From Gillisia sp. Hel1_33_143 (GTDB lineage: Bacteria; Bacteroidota; Bacteroidia; Flavobacteriales; Flavobacteriaceae), in contig NZ_LT629737.1 in NCBI RefSeq assembly GCF_900104765.1, positions 930,001-994,000 of the forward strand: a stretch of 64,000 nucleotides of DNA. The letters are read 5' to 3'. How positions within the stretch are numbered: the first letter of the stretch is position 1; each line of letters begins with the position of its first letter. Shown here piece by piece: positions 42,719 to 52,438 of the stretch. The position numbers and the translations under genes were made by a program. Under the pieces are notes generated by a model that was given only the letters and a program-made list of their open reading frames with translations, ran no database searches and was not told the origin of the DNA.

Positions 42719-44749
42719 ATGAATGATTTTCTAGAAACTCTGCGCCATGAGTTCACCCTACCAATAGGTGATCCTGTCCTAATATTTTCTATTATACTAA
42801 TTATAATATTAGTATCTCCAATTCTTTTAAAGCGAATAAATATTCCAGGGATAATTGTTTTGATTATTTCCGGAATTATAATAGGCCCTTTTGGAGTTGG
42901 GCTTTTAGAAAAAAATACAGCAATAGATCTATTTTCTAAGATCGGGATACTATATATCATGTTCATTGCCGGACTAGAATTGGACATGAATCAATTCAAG
43001 GCAAATCAAAATAAGAGCTTTACTTTTGGTTTTTTCACCTTTATAATACCGCTCACTTTAGGTTTTCCAATTTGCTATTATTTGCTTGGATATAACTTTA
43101 ATGCTAGTTTTTTAACCGCAAGTATGTTCGCTACTCATACGCTAATAGCATATCCAATAGTTAGCAAATTGGGTGTTTCCAAAAATGAAGCTGTTGCCGT
43201 AGCTGTAGGTGGAACAATTTTAACAGATACTGCAGTACTTATTATTCTTGCCGTTATCTTGGGAAATGCAGAAGACGGTGGACTTACCGCATCGTTTTGG
43301 CTAAGACTTATAGTATCACTACTTATATTTTGTGCTATTATGTTCTTTTTAGTTCCAAAGATCGCCCGATGGTTCTTTACAAGAATGGATAAAGAAAAAC
43401 ACTCTCATTACATTTTTGTGTTAACCGTGGTATTTCTATCTGCTTTCTTAGCAAAGTTAGCAGGTGTAGAAGATATTATAGGGGCTTTTCTGGCCGGTTT
43501 GGCTTTAAATAGATTAATACCCCATTCTTCTCCACTTATGAATCGTATCGAGTTTATAGGGAGTTCTCTATTTATACCTTTCTTTTTGATTAGTGTGGGA
43601 ATGATGGTTGACCTTAAGGTAATTTTTAGTGGGTATATGGCTATCGTGGTGGCATTAACGCTATCTGTAGTAGCAATTCTTGGAAAATGGCTGGCAGCCT
43701 TTGCCACACAGTTAACCTTTAAATATTCTGCTACACAAAGAAAACTTATTTTTGGATTGAGCACGGGGCATGCTGCAGCAACACTGGCAGTTATTATTGT
43801 AGGTTATAAAGCAGGTATCATTGATATTAATATTCTTAATGGTACCATTATTCTTATTCTTATTACCTCTATTGTTGCAACTTTGGCAACAGAAAATGCT
43901 ACCAAAAAGATTGTAGAAGAATCTAAAGAAATAGACTTGAATGAAGTAAAGAAGTCTAATAATTATAAGATGGAAAGTATTCTGCTCCCGTTAGCAAATA
44001 TTGTGAATCTAGAAAGACTGCTGGAGTTTAGTATTTTAATAAAAGATAAAAATTCAGAAAATCCAATTTCTATACTATCTGTAGTTCCAAATGATGAGCA
44101 AGCAGAATTAAACATAGCTCAGGCTAAGACCAAATTAGAAATTTTTGTAAATCAGGCTTCTGCCACAGAAACCAAAGTAGACGTAACTGCTACTATTGAT
44201 GAGGATGTAGCTAAAGGGATTGCCAGAAAATCTAAAGAGATCATTGCAGATGTTATTGTTATGGGGTGGCCAACAAGTGGTAATGAAGATGAAATTATAA
44301 ATGCAAAGATGAACGGTATTATCCAACAGACCTCAAAAACCTTATTTCTATGCCAAACAAATAAGCCTTGGGCTACCCATAAAAAGTTACTTGTTTTAGC
44401 TCCTATTGATGTTCAAAATATGCAGGGCTTTGAAATATGGATCAAAAAATGCGTAAGAATAGCTGAAGAATTAAGTGTTCCAATACTTGTTTATTGCTCT
44501 TCAGAAACTCAGGTGGCTATAGAAAGACTTGTGGATAAACTAAGATTAAAGGCTCCGTTCTTATTCAGAAAAACTGCAAACTTGGAACAAAGTGCTATAA
44601 TATTGAAGGAAGTAGATACAAATGATATTTTGATGCTTATTACTGCCAGAGAAGATGCCATTGCATACCAACCAATGTTGAAACAGCTACCTTATATTCT
44701 GGAAAATAATTTTAGAAGAAACACTAAGATCTTGGTATATTTACAATAA
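42719..44749 (+). CDS. Cation/proton antiporter, CPA2 type with C-terminal universal-stress domain
   Basis: Second antiporter in a row, of the CPA2 (KefB/NapA-like) family. Helices fill about residues 20-395, with GIIIGPFGVGLLEKN, LYIMFIAGLELDM and ATHTLIAYPIVSKLGVSKNEAVAVAVGGTILTD as markers. From about 415 to the end is a soluble part with two regions resembling universal-stress-protein domains (ADVIVMGWPTSG; KLLVLAPIDVQN). No RCK domain is present, unlike the neighbour. It follows the NhaP-type gene by 157 bases with its own promoter-like box and ends at a strong terminator. Confidence 0.9.
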   Translation: MNDFLETLRHEFTLPIGDPVLIFSIILIIILVSPILLKRINIPGIIVLIISGIIIGPFGVGLLEKNTAIDLFSKIGILYIMFIAGLELDMNQFKANQNKSFTFGFFTFIIPLTLGFPICYYLLGYNFNASFLTASMFATHTLIAYPIVSKLGVSKNEAVAVAVGGTILTDTAVLIILAVILGNAEDGGLTASFWLRLIVSLLIFCAIMFFLVPKIARWFFTRMDKEKHSHYIFVLTVVFLSAFLAKLAGVEDIIGAFLAGLALNRLIPHSSPLMNRIEFIGSSLFIPFFLISVGMMVDLKVIFSGYMAIVVALTLSVVAILGKWLAAFATQLTFKYSATQRKLIFGLSTGHAAATLAVIIVGYKAGIIDINILNGTIILILITSIVATLATENATKKIVEESKEIDLNEVKKSNNYKMESILLPLANIVNLERLLEFSILIKDKNSENPISILSVVPNDEQAELNIAQAKTKLEIFVNQASATETKVDVTATIDEDVAKGIARKSKEIIADVIVMGWPTSGNEDEIINAKMNGIIQQTSKTLFLCQTNKPWATHKKLLVLAPIDVQNMQGFEIWIKKCVRIAEELSVPILVYCSSETQVAIERLVDKLRLKAPFLFRKTANLEQSAIILKEVDTNDILMLITAREDAIAYQPMLKQLPYILENNFRRNTKILVYLQ

Positions 44750-44781
44750 AAGAAAAGGCATTAGAAATAATGCCTTTTCTT
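44750..44781. terminator. Bidirectional rho-independent terminator
   Basis: AAGAAAAGGCATT pairs perfectly with AATGCCTTTTCTT across a six-base loop, between the convergent CPA2 antiporter and lepA genes. Confidence 0.9.
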
Positions 44782-44804
44782 ATTTGATATGTAGAATGTT
44801 CTAA

Positions 44805-46601
44805 TTAATCGTTCAATTTAAGAACAGCCATAAATGCCTCTTGAGGAATTTCAACATTCCCTACCTGTCTCATACGTTTTTTACCTTTTTTCTGCTTTTC
44901 TAGAAGCTTTCTTTTACGAGATATATCTCCTCCATAACATTTTGCTGTAACGTCTTTTCTCAAAGCTTTCACCGTTTCACGAGAAATGATCTTTGCTCCT
45001 ATGGCAGCTTGTATTGGAATATCAAATTGTTGTCTTGGGATAAGCTCTTTCAACTTTTCACACATTTTCTTACCAATATCAAAAGCATTATCTACGTGCA
45101 GTAATGCAGATAGTGCATCTACCACACTTCCATTAAGAAGTACATCTACTTTAACCAGTTTAGAAGCACGCATTCCTATTGGAGAATAATCAAAAGAAGC
45201 ATAGCCTTTAGAAACTGTTTTCAATCTATCATAAAAGTCAAAAACGATCTCTGCCAAAGGCATATCAAAATTAAGCTCTACTCGCTCTGGAGTAAGATAA
45301 GTTTGATTGGTGATCTGGCCACGTTTTTCTATACAAAGAGACATTACAGGACCAACAAAATCGGCTTTGGTAATGATACTCGCTTTAATATAAGGTTCTT
45401 CTACTCTATTTAAACTTGATGGTTCCGGAAGATCTGAAGGGTTATTAACCAGAATCATTTCATCTGGATGTTTATGCGTAAATGCATGGTATGAAACGTT
45501 AGGAACCGTAGTGATAACGGTCATATCAAACTCTCTTTCCAATCTTTCCTGAATGATCTCTAAGTGTAACATTCCTAAGAATCCACATCTAAAACCAAAC
45601 CCTAAAGCAGCAGAGCTTTCTGGAGTAAATACCAAAGAAGCATCATTAAGCTGTAATTTTTCCATAGAAGATCTTAGATCTTCATATTCTTCTGTATCTA
45701 CAGGATAGATTCCGGCAAAAACCATTGGTTTTACGTCCTCAAAACCTGCCACAGCTTCTGTAGTTGGATTTTTAGCATCTGTAATAGTATCACCAACTTT
45801 TACTTCTCTTGCATCTTTTATCCCAGTAATTAGATATCCAACATCTCCTGTTTTTATCTCTTGTCTTGGAAATTGTTTTAACCTTAGTGTACCAACTTCA
45901 TCTGCGAAGTATGTTTTATCTGTAGCAACAAATTTAATGTTTTGCCCTTTTTTGATAGAACCATTAATAACTCTAAAATAGGTTTCTACTCCTCTAAAAG
46001 GATTGTAAACAGAATCAAAAACCAATGCTCTAAGAGGCGCATCCACTTTTCCGGTTGGTGGAGGAATGCGTTCTATAATAGCGGTAAGAATCTCCTCTAT
46101 TCCTATACCTGTTTTAGCACTTGCAGGAATCACATCTGAAGGATCACATCCTAATAATTCAACAATATCATCTGTAACCACTTCTGGATTTGCACTTGGT
46201 AAATCTACTTTATTAAGCACAGGAATGATCTCTAGATCATTTTCTAATGCTAAATAGAGGTTAGAGATAGTTTGTGCCTGAATGCTCTGTGCTGCATCTA
46301 CAATTAAAAGTGCACCTTCACAAGCTGCGATAGACCTGGAAACTTCGTAAGAGAAATCTACGTGTCCAGGAGTATCAATTAAGTTTAAAATATATTGTTC
46401 ACCCTTAAAGGTGTATTCCATTTGAATAGCATGACTTTTTATTGTGATCCCACGCTCACGCTCAAGATCCATACTATCCAGTAATTGCTCTTGCTTTTCA
46501 CGATCTGTTACCGTTCCGGTAAAATCGAGTAATCTATCTGCTAACGTACTTTTCCCGTGATCAATATGGGCAATAATACAAAAGTTACGTATGTTCTTCA
46601 T
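44805..46601 (-). CDS. lepA: Elongation factor 4 (LepA)
   Basis: Ribosome-bound GTPase affecting translation fidelity and ribosome assembly. GTP-binding motifs are [23 protein letters not shown] and NKVDLPSA; the C-terminal LepA-specific domain with the basic stretch [21 protein letters not shown] is complete. The length of 598 is standard. It is a single gene with a promoter-like TATATTTG box upstream on the minus strand. Confidence 0.97.
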   Translation of the reverse strand: MKNIRNFCIIAHIDHGKSTLADRLLDFTGTVTDREKQEQLLDSMDLERERGITIKSHAIQMEYTFKGEQYILNLIDTPGHVDFSYEVSRSIAACEGALLIVDAAQSIQAQTISNLYLALENDLEIIPVLNKVDLPSANPEVVTDDIVELLGCDPSDVIPASAKTGIGIEEILTAIIERIPPPTGKVDAPLRALVFDSVYNPFRGVETYFRVINGSIKKGQNIKFVATDKTYFADEVGTLRLKQFPRQEIKTGDVGYLITGIKDAREVKVGDTITDAKNPTTEAVAGFEDVKPMVFAGIYPVDTEEYEDLRSSMEKLQLNDASLVFTPESSAALGFGFRCGFLGMLHLEIIQERLEREFDMTVITTVPNVSYHAFTHKHPDEMILVNNPSDLPEPSSLNRVEEPYIKASIITKADFVGPVMSLCIEKRGQITNQTYLTPERVELNFDMPLAEIVFDFYDRLKTVSKGYASFDYSPIGMRASKLVKVDVLLNGSVVDALSALLHVDNAFDIGKKMCEKLKELIPRQQFDIPIQAAIGAKIISRETVKALRKDVTAKCYGGDISRKRKLLEKQKKGKKRMRQVGNVEIPQEAFMAVLKLND

Positions 46602-47108
46602 GTGTCAATTTCAGAGTTGATCGAGCCTATTGTGACCCAACATATTAAAGTTTACAAATATAGGTTTTTTAATATGGTTTGTATAACTATTCTGCTTGGC
46701 TGTTGCGTAATTATAAATCCTGTATTAAATGTACTTAATAATCGCAATTTTGAGATTGCTATGATCCTAATCTGAAATAATTCGTAAAATTTCAGAAACA
46801 CCTGACATAAAGAATATTATAAAAAATTGAATAATCTTTTAATAGGTTATAAAAAAAATTATAAAAGTATTTGGTTTTTTTAAAAAAAGACGTCTTCTTT
46901 GTAAGTGTAAAAGCTAAATATTAGCCATTTAACTAATTTTAGTTTTTTTATAAGATTTTTTTTCAGGTGAAATTCAAACGTTTTCGTGAGTTGAGCTTAT
47001 CGATCTAACTATTTTTTAAATATTTGTGGAGTATCATTATCTATAATTTTTTTGGAAGTTAAGGTTTTGATCGAGTAACGTTTTAATCTTATACATTAGA
47101 AAACTTCT
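46602..47108. other. Intergenic region between divergent lepA and the muropeptide locus
   Basis: About 500 AT-rich bases with no convincing gene. Toward the permease gene, the word AACGTTTT occurs at 46977-46984 and again at 47077-47084, exactly 100 bases apart; the first lies within the palindrome AAACGTTT. A TTTG at 47023 and a TTTG at 47051 could be promoter parts but the TA of the -7 box is missing. The left end holds the lepA promoter box. Confidence 0.4.
46655..46662 (-). promoter_or_regulatory. Candidate -7 element for lepA
   Basis: Reads TATATTTG on the minus strand, matching TAnnTTTG, 53 bases before the lepA ATG. No clear -33 box. Confidence 0.35.
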
Positions 47109-48395
47109 ATGAAAAACCAATCAACTTTAGGCACACCACAAGTCAGTGCGAAATCTGAAACTAATCGTTCCATTCTTATCATTGGAGCACTCTTCTTTAT
47201 CTTCGGATTTGTTACATGGCTAAATTCTGTACTAGTACCGTATTTGAAGATCGCCTGTGAACTTAATAACTTTCAATCCTACTTTGTTGTAAGTGCCTTC
47301 TATATCTCATATTTAGTAATGGCTCTGCCGTCTGCTAAGATCCTTAAACTTACAGGTTTTAAAAAAGGTATGTCTGTAGGATTACTAGTAATGGCAGTTG
47401 GGGCTTTAATTTTTGTTCCTGCAGCTTATACTAGAACCTATGGCTTATTTCTTTTGGGTCTTTTTGTGCTAGGAACCGGCTTAGCAATATTACAGACTGC
47501 TGCAAACCCTTACATTACTATTTTAGGCCCAATAGAAAGTGCTGCTAAGAGAATTAGTATTATGGGTATTTGCAATAAGATAGCAGGAACTCTAGCGCCT
47601 TTGGTGCTGGGAGCCATTGTTTTTAAAAATACCGAAACTTTAGTGGAAGAGTTAACTCTCATGAGCGTAGCAGAAAAGGCGCTTGTTTTGGATGAGCTTT
47701 CGGAAAGGGTAGTAGTACCATATCTTATTATGATGGGGGTTCTTATTTTACTGGCAGTTATGATCTATTTTTCTTCCTTACCAGAAGTAGATACAGATTC
47801 TGAAGATGAAGAATTGGCAAAAACCAATGTAAATAAAACCAGCATCTTTCAGTTTCCACATTTATTGCTAGGTACCCTTGCCATGTTCTTTTATGTAGGT
47901 GTGGAAGTGATAGCAGGAGATACCGTTATTAGTTATGCAGCTTCTCAGGGTATTCCGCTAATAGATGCTAAAGTCTTTACCTCGTATACTTTAGGAGCCA
48001 TGATCATTGGATATATTATAGGTATATCTACAATCCCAAAATATATTTCTCAAGAAAAAGCCTTAAGAATTTCTGCTATTGTAGGGATTATCTTCGGGTT
48101 AGGGGCCATCTTTTCAGGTGGGTTTATATCAGTACTATTTATCTCATTATTAGGATTAGGAAATGCTATGGTGTGGCCGGCTATTTGGCCAATGTCTATT
48201 GCAGGCTTAGGTAGATTCACCAAAATTGGATCTTCATTTCTAATTATGGCTATTGCAGGTGGTGCTATTTTACCTCCTTTATATGGATACCTGGCAGATA
48301 TTGTGAATCCTCAGAATGCCTATTGGATCGTAATTCCTTGTTATGCATTTATACTATTCTTTGCCAGTAAAGGATATAAGATAAGAAGTAACTGA
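47109..48395 (+). CDS. Sugar MFS transporter (FucP/NagP-like)
   Basis: A 428-residue inner-membrane permease with 12 helices of the FucP/GluP/NagP sugar:proton symporter group. Markers are FIFGFVTWLNSVLVPYLK in helix 1, QTAANPYITILGP in helix 4-5 and YVGVEVIAGDTVISYA in helix 7. In Bacteroidota and Shewanella such proteins carry GlcNAc or other hexoses. Its place directly before murQ suggests MurNAc and/or GlcNAc as substrate. It opens the plus-strand set of nine genes to 60489, 62 bases before murQ. Confidence 0.88.
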   Translation: MKNQSTLGTPQVSAKSETNRSILIIGALFFIFGFVTWLNSVLVPYLKIACELNNFQSYFVVSAFYISYLVMALPSAKILKLTGFKKGMSVGLLVMAVGALIFVPAAYTRTYGLFLLGLFVLGTGLAILQTAANPYITILGPIESAAKRISIMGICNKIAGTLAPLVLGAIVFKNTETLVEELTLMSVAEKALVLDELSERVVVPYLIMMGVLILLAVMIYFSSLPEVDTDSEDEELAKTNVNKTSIFQFPHLLLGTLAMFFYVGVEVIAGDTVISYAASQGIPLIDAKVFTSYTLGAMIIGYIIGISTIPKYISQEKALRISAIVGIIFGLGAIFSGGFISVLFISLLGLGNAMVWPAIWPMSIAGLGRFTKIGSSFLIMAIAGGAILPPLYGYLADIVNPQNAYWIVIPCYAFILFFASKGYKIRSN

Positions 48396-48457
48396 TCTAA
48401 TTATTAAATATTGAATTAGAGTAGCAAAGTGCATGCTATACTTAGACAAAAATTAAG

Positions 48458-49270
48458 ATGAATAAAAGAACCACAGAGCAAAGCTCACTATATAATGATC
48501 TGGAAAAGATGAATACGCGTCAGTTATTGACAAATATCAACAATGAAGATAAGAAGGTATCAGAAGCTATAGAAAAGGAGATTCCAAGTATAGAAAGATT
48601 GGTAGATGTTATAGTGGAAAAAATATCTAAACATAATGGGAGACTTTTTTATATAGGAGCAGGAACCAGTGGAAGGCTGGGGGTTTTAGATGCTTCAGAA
48701 TGTCCTCCAACTTTTGGAGTTTCAGATAATGTAATTATAGGATTGATAGCCGGTGGAGATGTTGCCTTGCGAAAGGCGGTTGAAAATGCCGAAGACAATA
48801 ATAATAAGGCTTGGGAAGACCTAAACGAATATAATATCAATAAAAACGATGTACTAATAGGTATAGCGGCCTCTGGTACTACACCCTATGTTATTGGAGG
48901 AATAGAAAGAGCCAGAGAAAACGGACTTATCACGGGATGTATAACCAATAATGCAGATTCTCCACTTGCCAATGCTTCAGAATTTCCAATAGAAGTAGTA
49001 GTAGGGCCGGAGTTTGTAACGGGTAGCACCAGAATGAAATCTGGTACAGCACAAAAATTGGTGCTGAATATGATCTCTACTTCAGTAATGATAAAATTAG
49101 GAAGGGTAAAAGGAAATAAAATGGTAGACATGCAACTATCTAATGCCAAATTAGTAGACCGCGGTATTAAGATGATCATGGAAGAGTTGGATGTAGATAA
49201 AGAGAAAGCTTCAGAATTATTAAAAGAATATAAAAATGTACGCTCGGCTATACACAATCATAGGGGGTAG
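48458..49270 (+). CDS. murQ: N-acetylmuramic acid 6-phosphate etherase
   Basis: Cleaves the lactyl ether of MurNAc-6-phosphate to give GlcNAc-6-phosphate and D-lactate, the committed step in MurNAc catabolism. The SIS domain holds YIGAGTSGRLGVLDASECPPTFG with catalytic Glu81, a second Glu near 112 (KAVENAED), and the MurQ/GckR signature GPEFVTGSTRMKSGTAQK. At 270 residues it is slightly shorter than the E. coli protein (298), at the C-terminus. It lies between a sugar permease and a SusC gene. A MurNAc kinase or phosphotransferase to supply the substrate is not identified in the window. Confidence 0.95.
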   Translation: MNKRTTEQSSLYNDLEKMNTRQLLTNINNEDKKVSEAIEKEIPSIERLVDVIVEKISKHNGRLFYIGAGTSGRLGVLDASECPPTFGVSDNVIIGLIAGGDVALRKAVENAEDNNNKAWEDLNEYNINKNDVLIGIAASGTTPYVIGGIERARENGLITGCITNNADSPLANASEFPIEVVVGPEFVTGSTRMKSGTAQKLVLNMISTSVMIKLGRVKGNKMVDMQLSNAKLVDRGIKMIMEELDVDKEKASELLKEYKNVRSAIHNHRG

Positions 49271-49338
49271 TTTGCTAAATATAAGATAGTTAAGAAGTTA
49301 AATAGAAACCAACAACGTTTATTAAATACATTCAAATT

Positions 49339-52300
49339 ATGGAAAAACGATTACTCTTAATTTTACTCTGCTTCATTGGCATGCAATCTTTTGCCCAGGA
49401 GCGTAGGGTTACAGGAACAGTAAAAGATGGTAACGGTTTACCTGTTGCAGGAGCATCTGTTTACATAAAGGATACAAATAATGGAGCCGTTACAGACATG
49501 GATGGAAATTTTGCTTTGAACGCTCCAGATAATATGGAAGCTATTCTGGTAATTTCGTCTTTAGGTTTTGATACTCAGGAAATCAAGCTACAAAATAAGT
49601 CCACATTTAATATTCAATTAAGCGAAAATTTAGAAGGATTAGATGAAGTTGTAGTAACCGCTTTAGGAATAAAGAGGGAGAAAAAAGCGCTTGGTTATGC
49701 CGTTACAGAAGTTAAAGGGGATGTAATTGCAGAAACACAGCGTGAAAATTTTGTAAATGGTCTGGCAGGAAGAGTTGCTGGGGTAGAAGTAAATAGTACT
49801 TCAGGACTTCCTGGCTCTTCATCTTCTATAGTAATTAGGGGAATAAGTTCCTTAAGTGGTAGTAACCAACCATTATTTGTAGTAGATGGACTTCCAATTA
49901 GTAACAATACTACTTCCACTGCAGTATTTGCATCTTCTGTTACTGGTAATGCTTTTGATAACAGAGGGGTAGATTTTACAAATAGAGCGGCAGATATCAA
50001 TCCTGAAGATATAGAATCTGTTACGATATTAAAAGGTCCTGAAGCTGCAGCATTATACGGTATAGAGGCTGCATCTGGAGCTATTGTAATTACTACTAAA
50101 CGAGGTAAAGCCGGAAAAACTCGTATAGACTATAGCAACAGTTTTAGAATAGATAGAATTATAGAGTATCCAGAAATTCAGCAAACTTATGATAGAGGTT
50201 CTAATGGATATACTAATGAAGGGAATGAAGAATTATATTATTTTGGAGAACCTTATCCTGAAGGCACTAAATTCTATGATAATGTTAAGGACTTCTTCCA
50301 AGAAGCTTTCACTCAAAGACACAACATCTCATTTTCTGGTGGAAGTGAAAAGACTCAATATAGAATTTCTGCTTCTCACACAGATGCAGAAGGTTTTGTT
50401 CCAACCACCGGCTTAGAAAAATTAAATATTTCTTCTGCAATTACAGCAGAGTTCAATGACTATCTTTCTGCAGATGTAACGTTTGATTATACCAGATCAG
50501 ATAATGATCAAACCTTTAGAGGTTCTGGTGGCCCATTATTAGATTTGCTGCTTTGGCCTTCTACAGATGATGCTAGTAACTATCTTACTCCAGGTGGTGA
50601 TAGAAGAGACTATGCAGACTATTCTAACGCGGTAGAGAATCCATATTTCAATGTTAACAAAAATATCTTCAACTCATTAACAGATAGATATAAGTTAAAT
50701 ACTCAACTTACAGCTACTCCTCTAAGCTGGCTAAAATTTGTAGGTCAGATAGGGGTAGATTATTTTACTACGAATAATACAATTGTAAGACATCCAGAAT
50801 CTAATACGGGTAAAGATTTTAATGGAATATTTGATCAGGCTTTAGTAACAACTAGAAATTTAACTTTTCAATATTATACACAGATCACTCCTCCAAAACT
50901 TTTTGATGATAAGATTACAACAGATATAAAAATTGGTAGTGCGGTTTATGATTATAACACATTTAGTGCTGCAGCAGGCGGGCAGGATTTTCAAGCTCCA
51001 GATTTATGGTCTATAAATAATACAGACCTATCTACTCATAGAGCTTTTAACAATTTAACAGAACGTAGATTGGTTGGCGCATTTGCAAGTTTAAATGCTA
51101 GTTATGATAATATGCTCTTTCTAACATTAACTGGAAGAAATGACTGGAGCTCAACGCTGCCTAAAAAGAATAACTCCTTCTTTTATCCATCTGCAGGATT
51201 GAGTTTTATATTTACAGAACTTGATGCTTTTAAAGGATTTAAAAATGTACTTACCTATGGTAAATTAAGAGCTTCTGTAGCCGAAGTTGGAAAAGATGCG
51301 AGACCTTATAGCATACGTCCTTTTTATACTAATGCTTTAACTACAGGTGGAGGTTTTCGATATGGGTTTACCGGACCAAGTTTAGATCTAAAGCCAGAGA
51401 TTACAACTTCTTACGAATATGGTCTTGAACTTAAATTCTTTAAAAACAGATTGGGTATAGATGCTACCTATTTTAATAAGACCTCTAAAGATCAAATCGT
51501 TCAAAATCTAAGACTTAGTTATGCTACAGGATTTGTACTTATGACGTTTAATGCCGGTGAGATTCAAAATGAAGGTATTGAACTTCAATTAAATGCTACC
51601 CCAGTTCAAACCGAAAACTTCTCTTGGGATATCTTAGCTAACTATACTAAGAACTGGAGTGAATTGGTGAGTTTACCTGGTGATGTATCAGAATTCTATA
51701 ATTCAGATACCTGGTTGTATGGAAATGTGCGTCTAGGATCTAGAGTAGGTGGTTCACTTACTACATTTACAGGGTATGATTTCGAAAGAAATGACGATGG
51801 GGAAGTATTAATTAATCCTTCTAACGGGTTACCAATTCTAGATACAAGCGAATGGATTGTTGTTGGAGATAGAAATCCAGACTTTTCAGTTGGACTTACC
51901 AATACCCTAAGATATAAGAACTTCTCTCTTAATTTCTTATTAGATTTTAGAGTAGGTGGAGATGTCTACAACGCTACAGAGCATTACCTAACAACAAGAG
52001 GATTAAGTAAGAGAACTTTAGATAGAGAAACCCCAAGAATTGTTTCTGGTGTGCTTAAGGATGGAAATGAGAACGTTAACCCAACAGAAAATAATATTCC
52101 TATAGATCTATATCGTAACTCTAGTTACTGGAGTAGTATATATCCACATCAAAGCTTTATAGAAAAGGATATAAACTGGGTGCGCTTAAGAGATGTAACT
52201 TTTAGTTATAATTTCTCTTCAGACATTTTAAGTAGCACTAAATTTTTAAGAACTGCTAGTGTTTTTGTTACAGGTACAGATCTGTTCTTGTTAACTAATT

Positions 52301-52428
52301 ATTCAGGATTAGATCCAGTTGCAAGTGGAAACTCTGCTGCAGTAGGAGGCGCAGGTGGAGCAGGAATAGACTATGGTAATTTCCCATTACCAAGAGGATT
52401 GAATATAGGAATGAGAGTTGGATTTTAA
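49339..52428 (+). CDS. SusC/RagA-family TonB-linked outer membrane transporter
   Basis: A 1029-residue outer-membrane transporter that takes up large ligands with its SusD partner. In order: a signal peptide ending SFAQ (about 19), a carboxypeptidase-regulatory-like domain (about 23-98), the TonB-box region LDEVVVTALGIKR at about 100-112, a plug domain to about 250, and a 22-strand barrel ending in Phe (NIGMRVGF). There is no STN domain, so an anti-sigma system is not indicated. It starts 69 bases after murQ and ten before SusD. Context suggests a peptidoglycan-derived ligand. Confidence 0.95.
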   Translation: MEKRLLLILLCFIGMQSFAQERRVTGTVKDGNGLPVAGASVYIKDTNNGAVTDMDGNFALNAPDNMEAILVISSLGFDTQEIKLQNKSTFNIQLSENLEGLDEVVVTALGIKREKKALGYAVTEVKGDVIAETQRENFVNGLAGRVAGVEVNSTSGLPGSSSSIVIRGISSLSGSNQPLFVVDGLPISNNTTSTAVFASSVTGNAFDNRGVDFTNRAADINPEDIESVTILKGPEAAALYGIEAASGAIVITTKRGKAGKTRIDYSNSFRIDRIIEYPEIQQTYDRGSNGYTNEGNEELYYFGEPYPEGTKFYDNVKDFFQEAFTQRHNISFSGGSEKTQYRISASHTDAEGFVPTTGLEKLNISSAITAEFNDYLSADVTFDYTRSDNDQTFRGSGGPLLDLLLWPSTDDASNYLTPGGDRRDYADYSNAVENPYFNVNKNIFNSLTDRYKLNTQLTATPLSWLKFVGQIGVDYFTTNNTIVRHPESNTGKDFNGIFDQALVTTRNLTFQYYTQITPPKLFDDKITTDIKIGSAVYDYNTFSAAAGGQDFQAPDLWSINNTDLSTHRAFNNLTERRLVGAFASLNASYDNMLFLTLTGRNDWSSTLPKKNNSFFYPSAGLSFIFTELDAFKGFKNVLTYGKLRASVAEVGKDARPYSIRPFYTNALTTGGGFRYGFTGPSLDLKPEITTSYEYGLELKFFKNRLGIDATYFNKTSKDQIVQNLRLSYATGFVLMTFNAGEIQNEGIELQLNATPVQTENFSWDILANYTKNWSELVSLPGDVSEFYNSDTWLYGNVRLGSRVGGSLTTFTGYDFERNDDGEVLINPSNGLPILDTSEWIVVGDRNPDFSVGLTNTLRYKNFSLNFLLDFRVGGDVYNATEHYLTTRGLSKRTLDRETPRIVSGVLKDGNENVNPTENNIPIDLYRNSSYWSSIYPHQSFIEKDINWVRLRDVTFSYNFSSDILSSTKFLRTASVFVTGTDLFLLTNYSGLDPVASGNSAAVGGAGGAGIDYGNFPLPRGLNIGMRVGF

Positions 52429-52438
52429 ATAAAGAGCG

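Noticed and set aside
46557-46775. A 72-residue frame at the lepA start and upstream spacer
   Set aside because: It starts inside lepA and covers the lepA promoter box; no family pattern or ribosome site.
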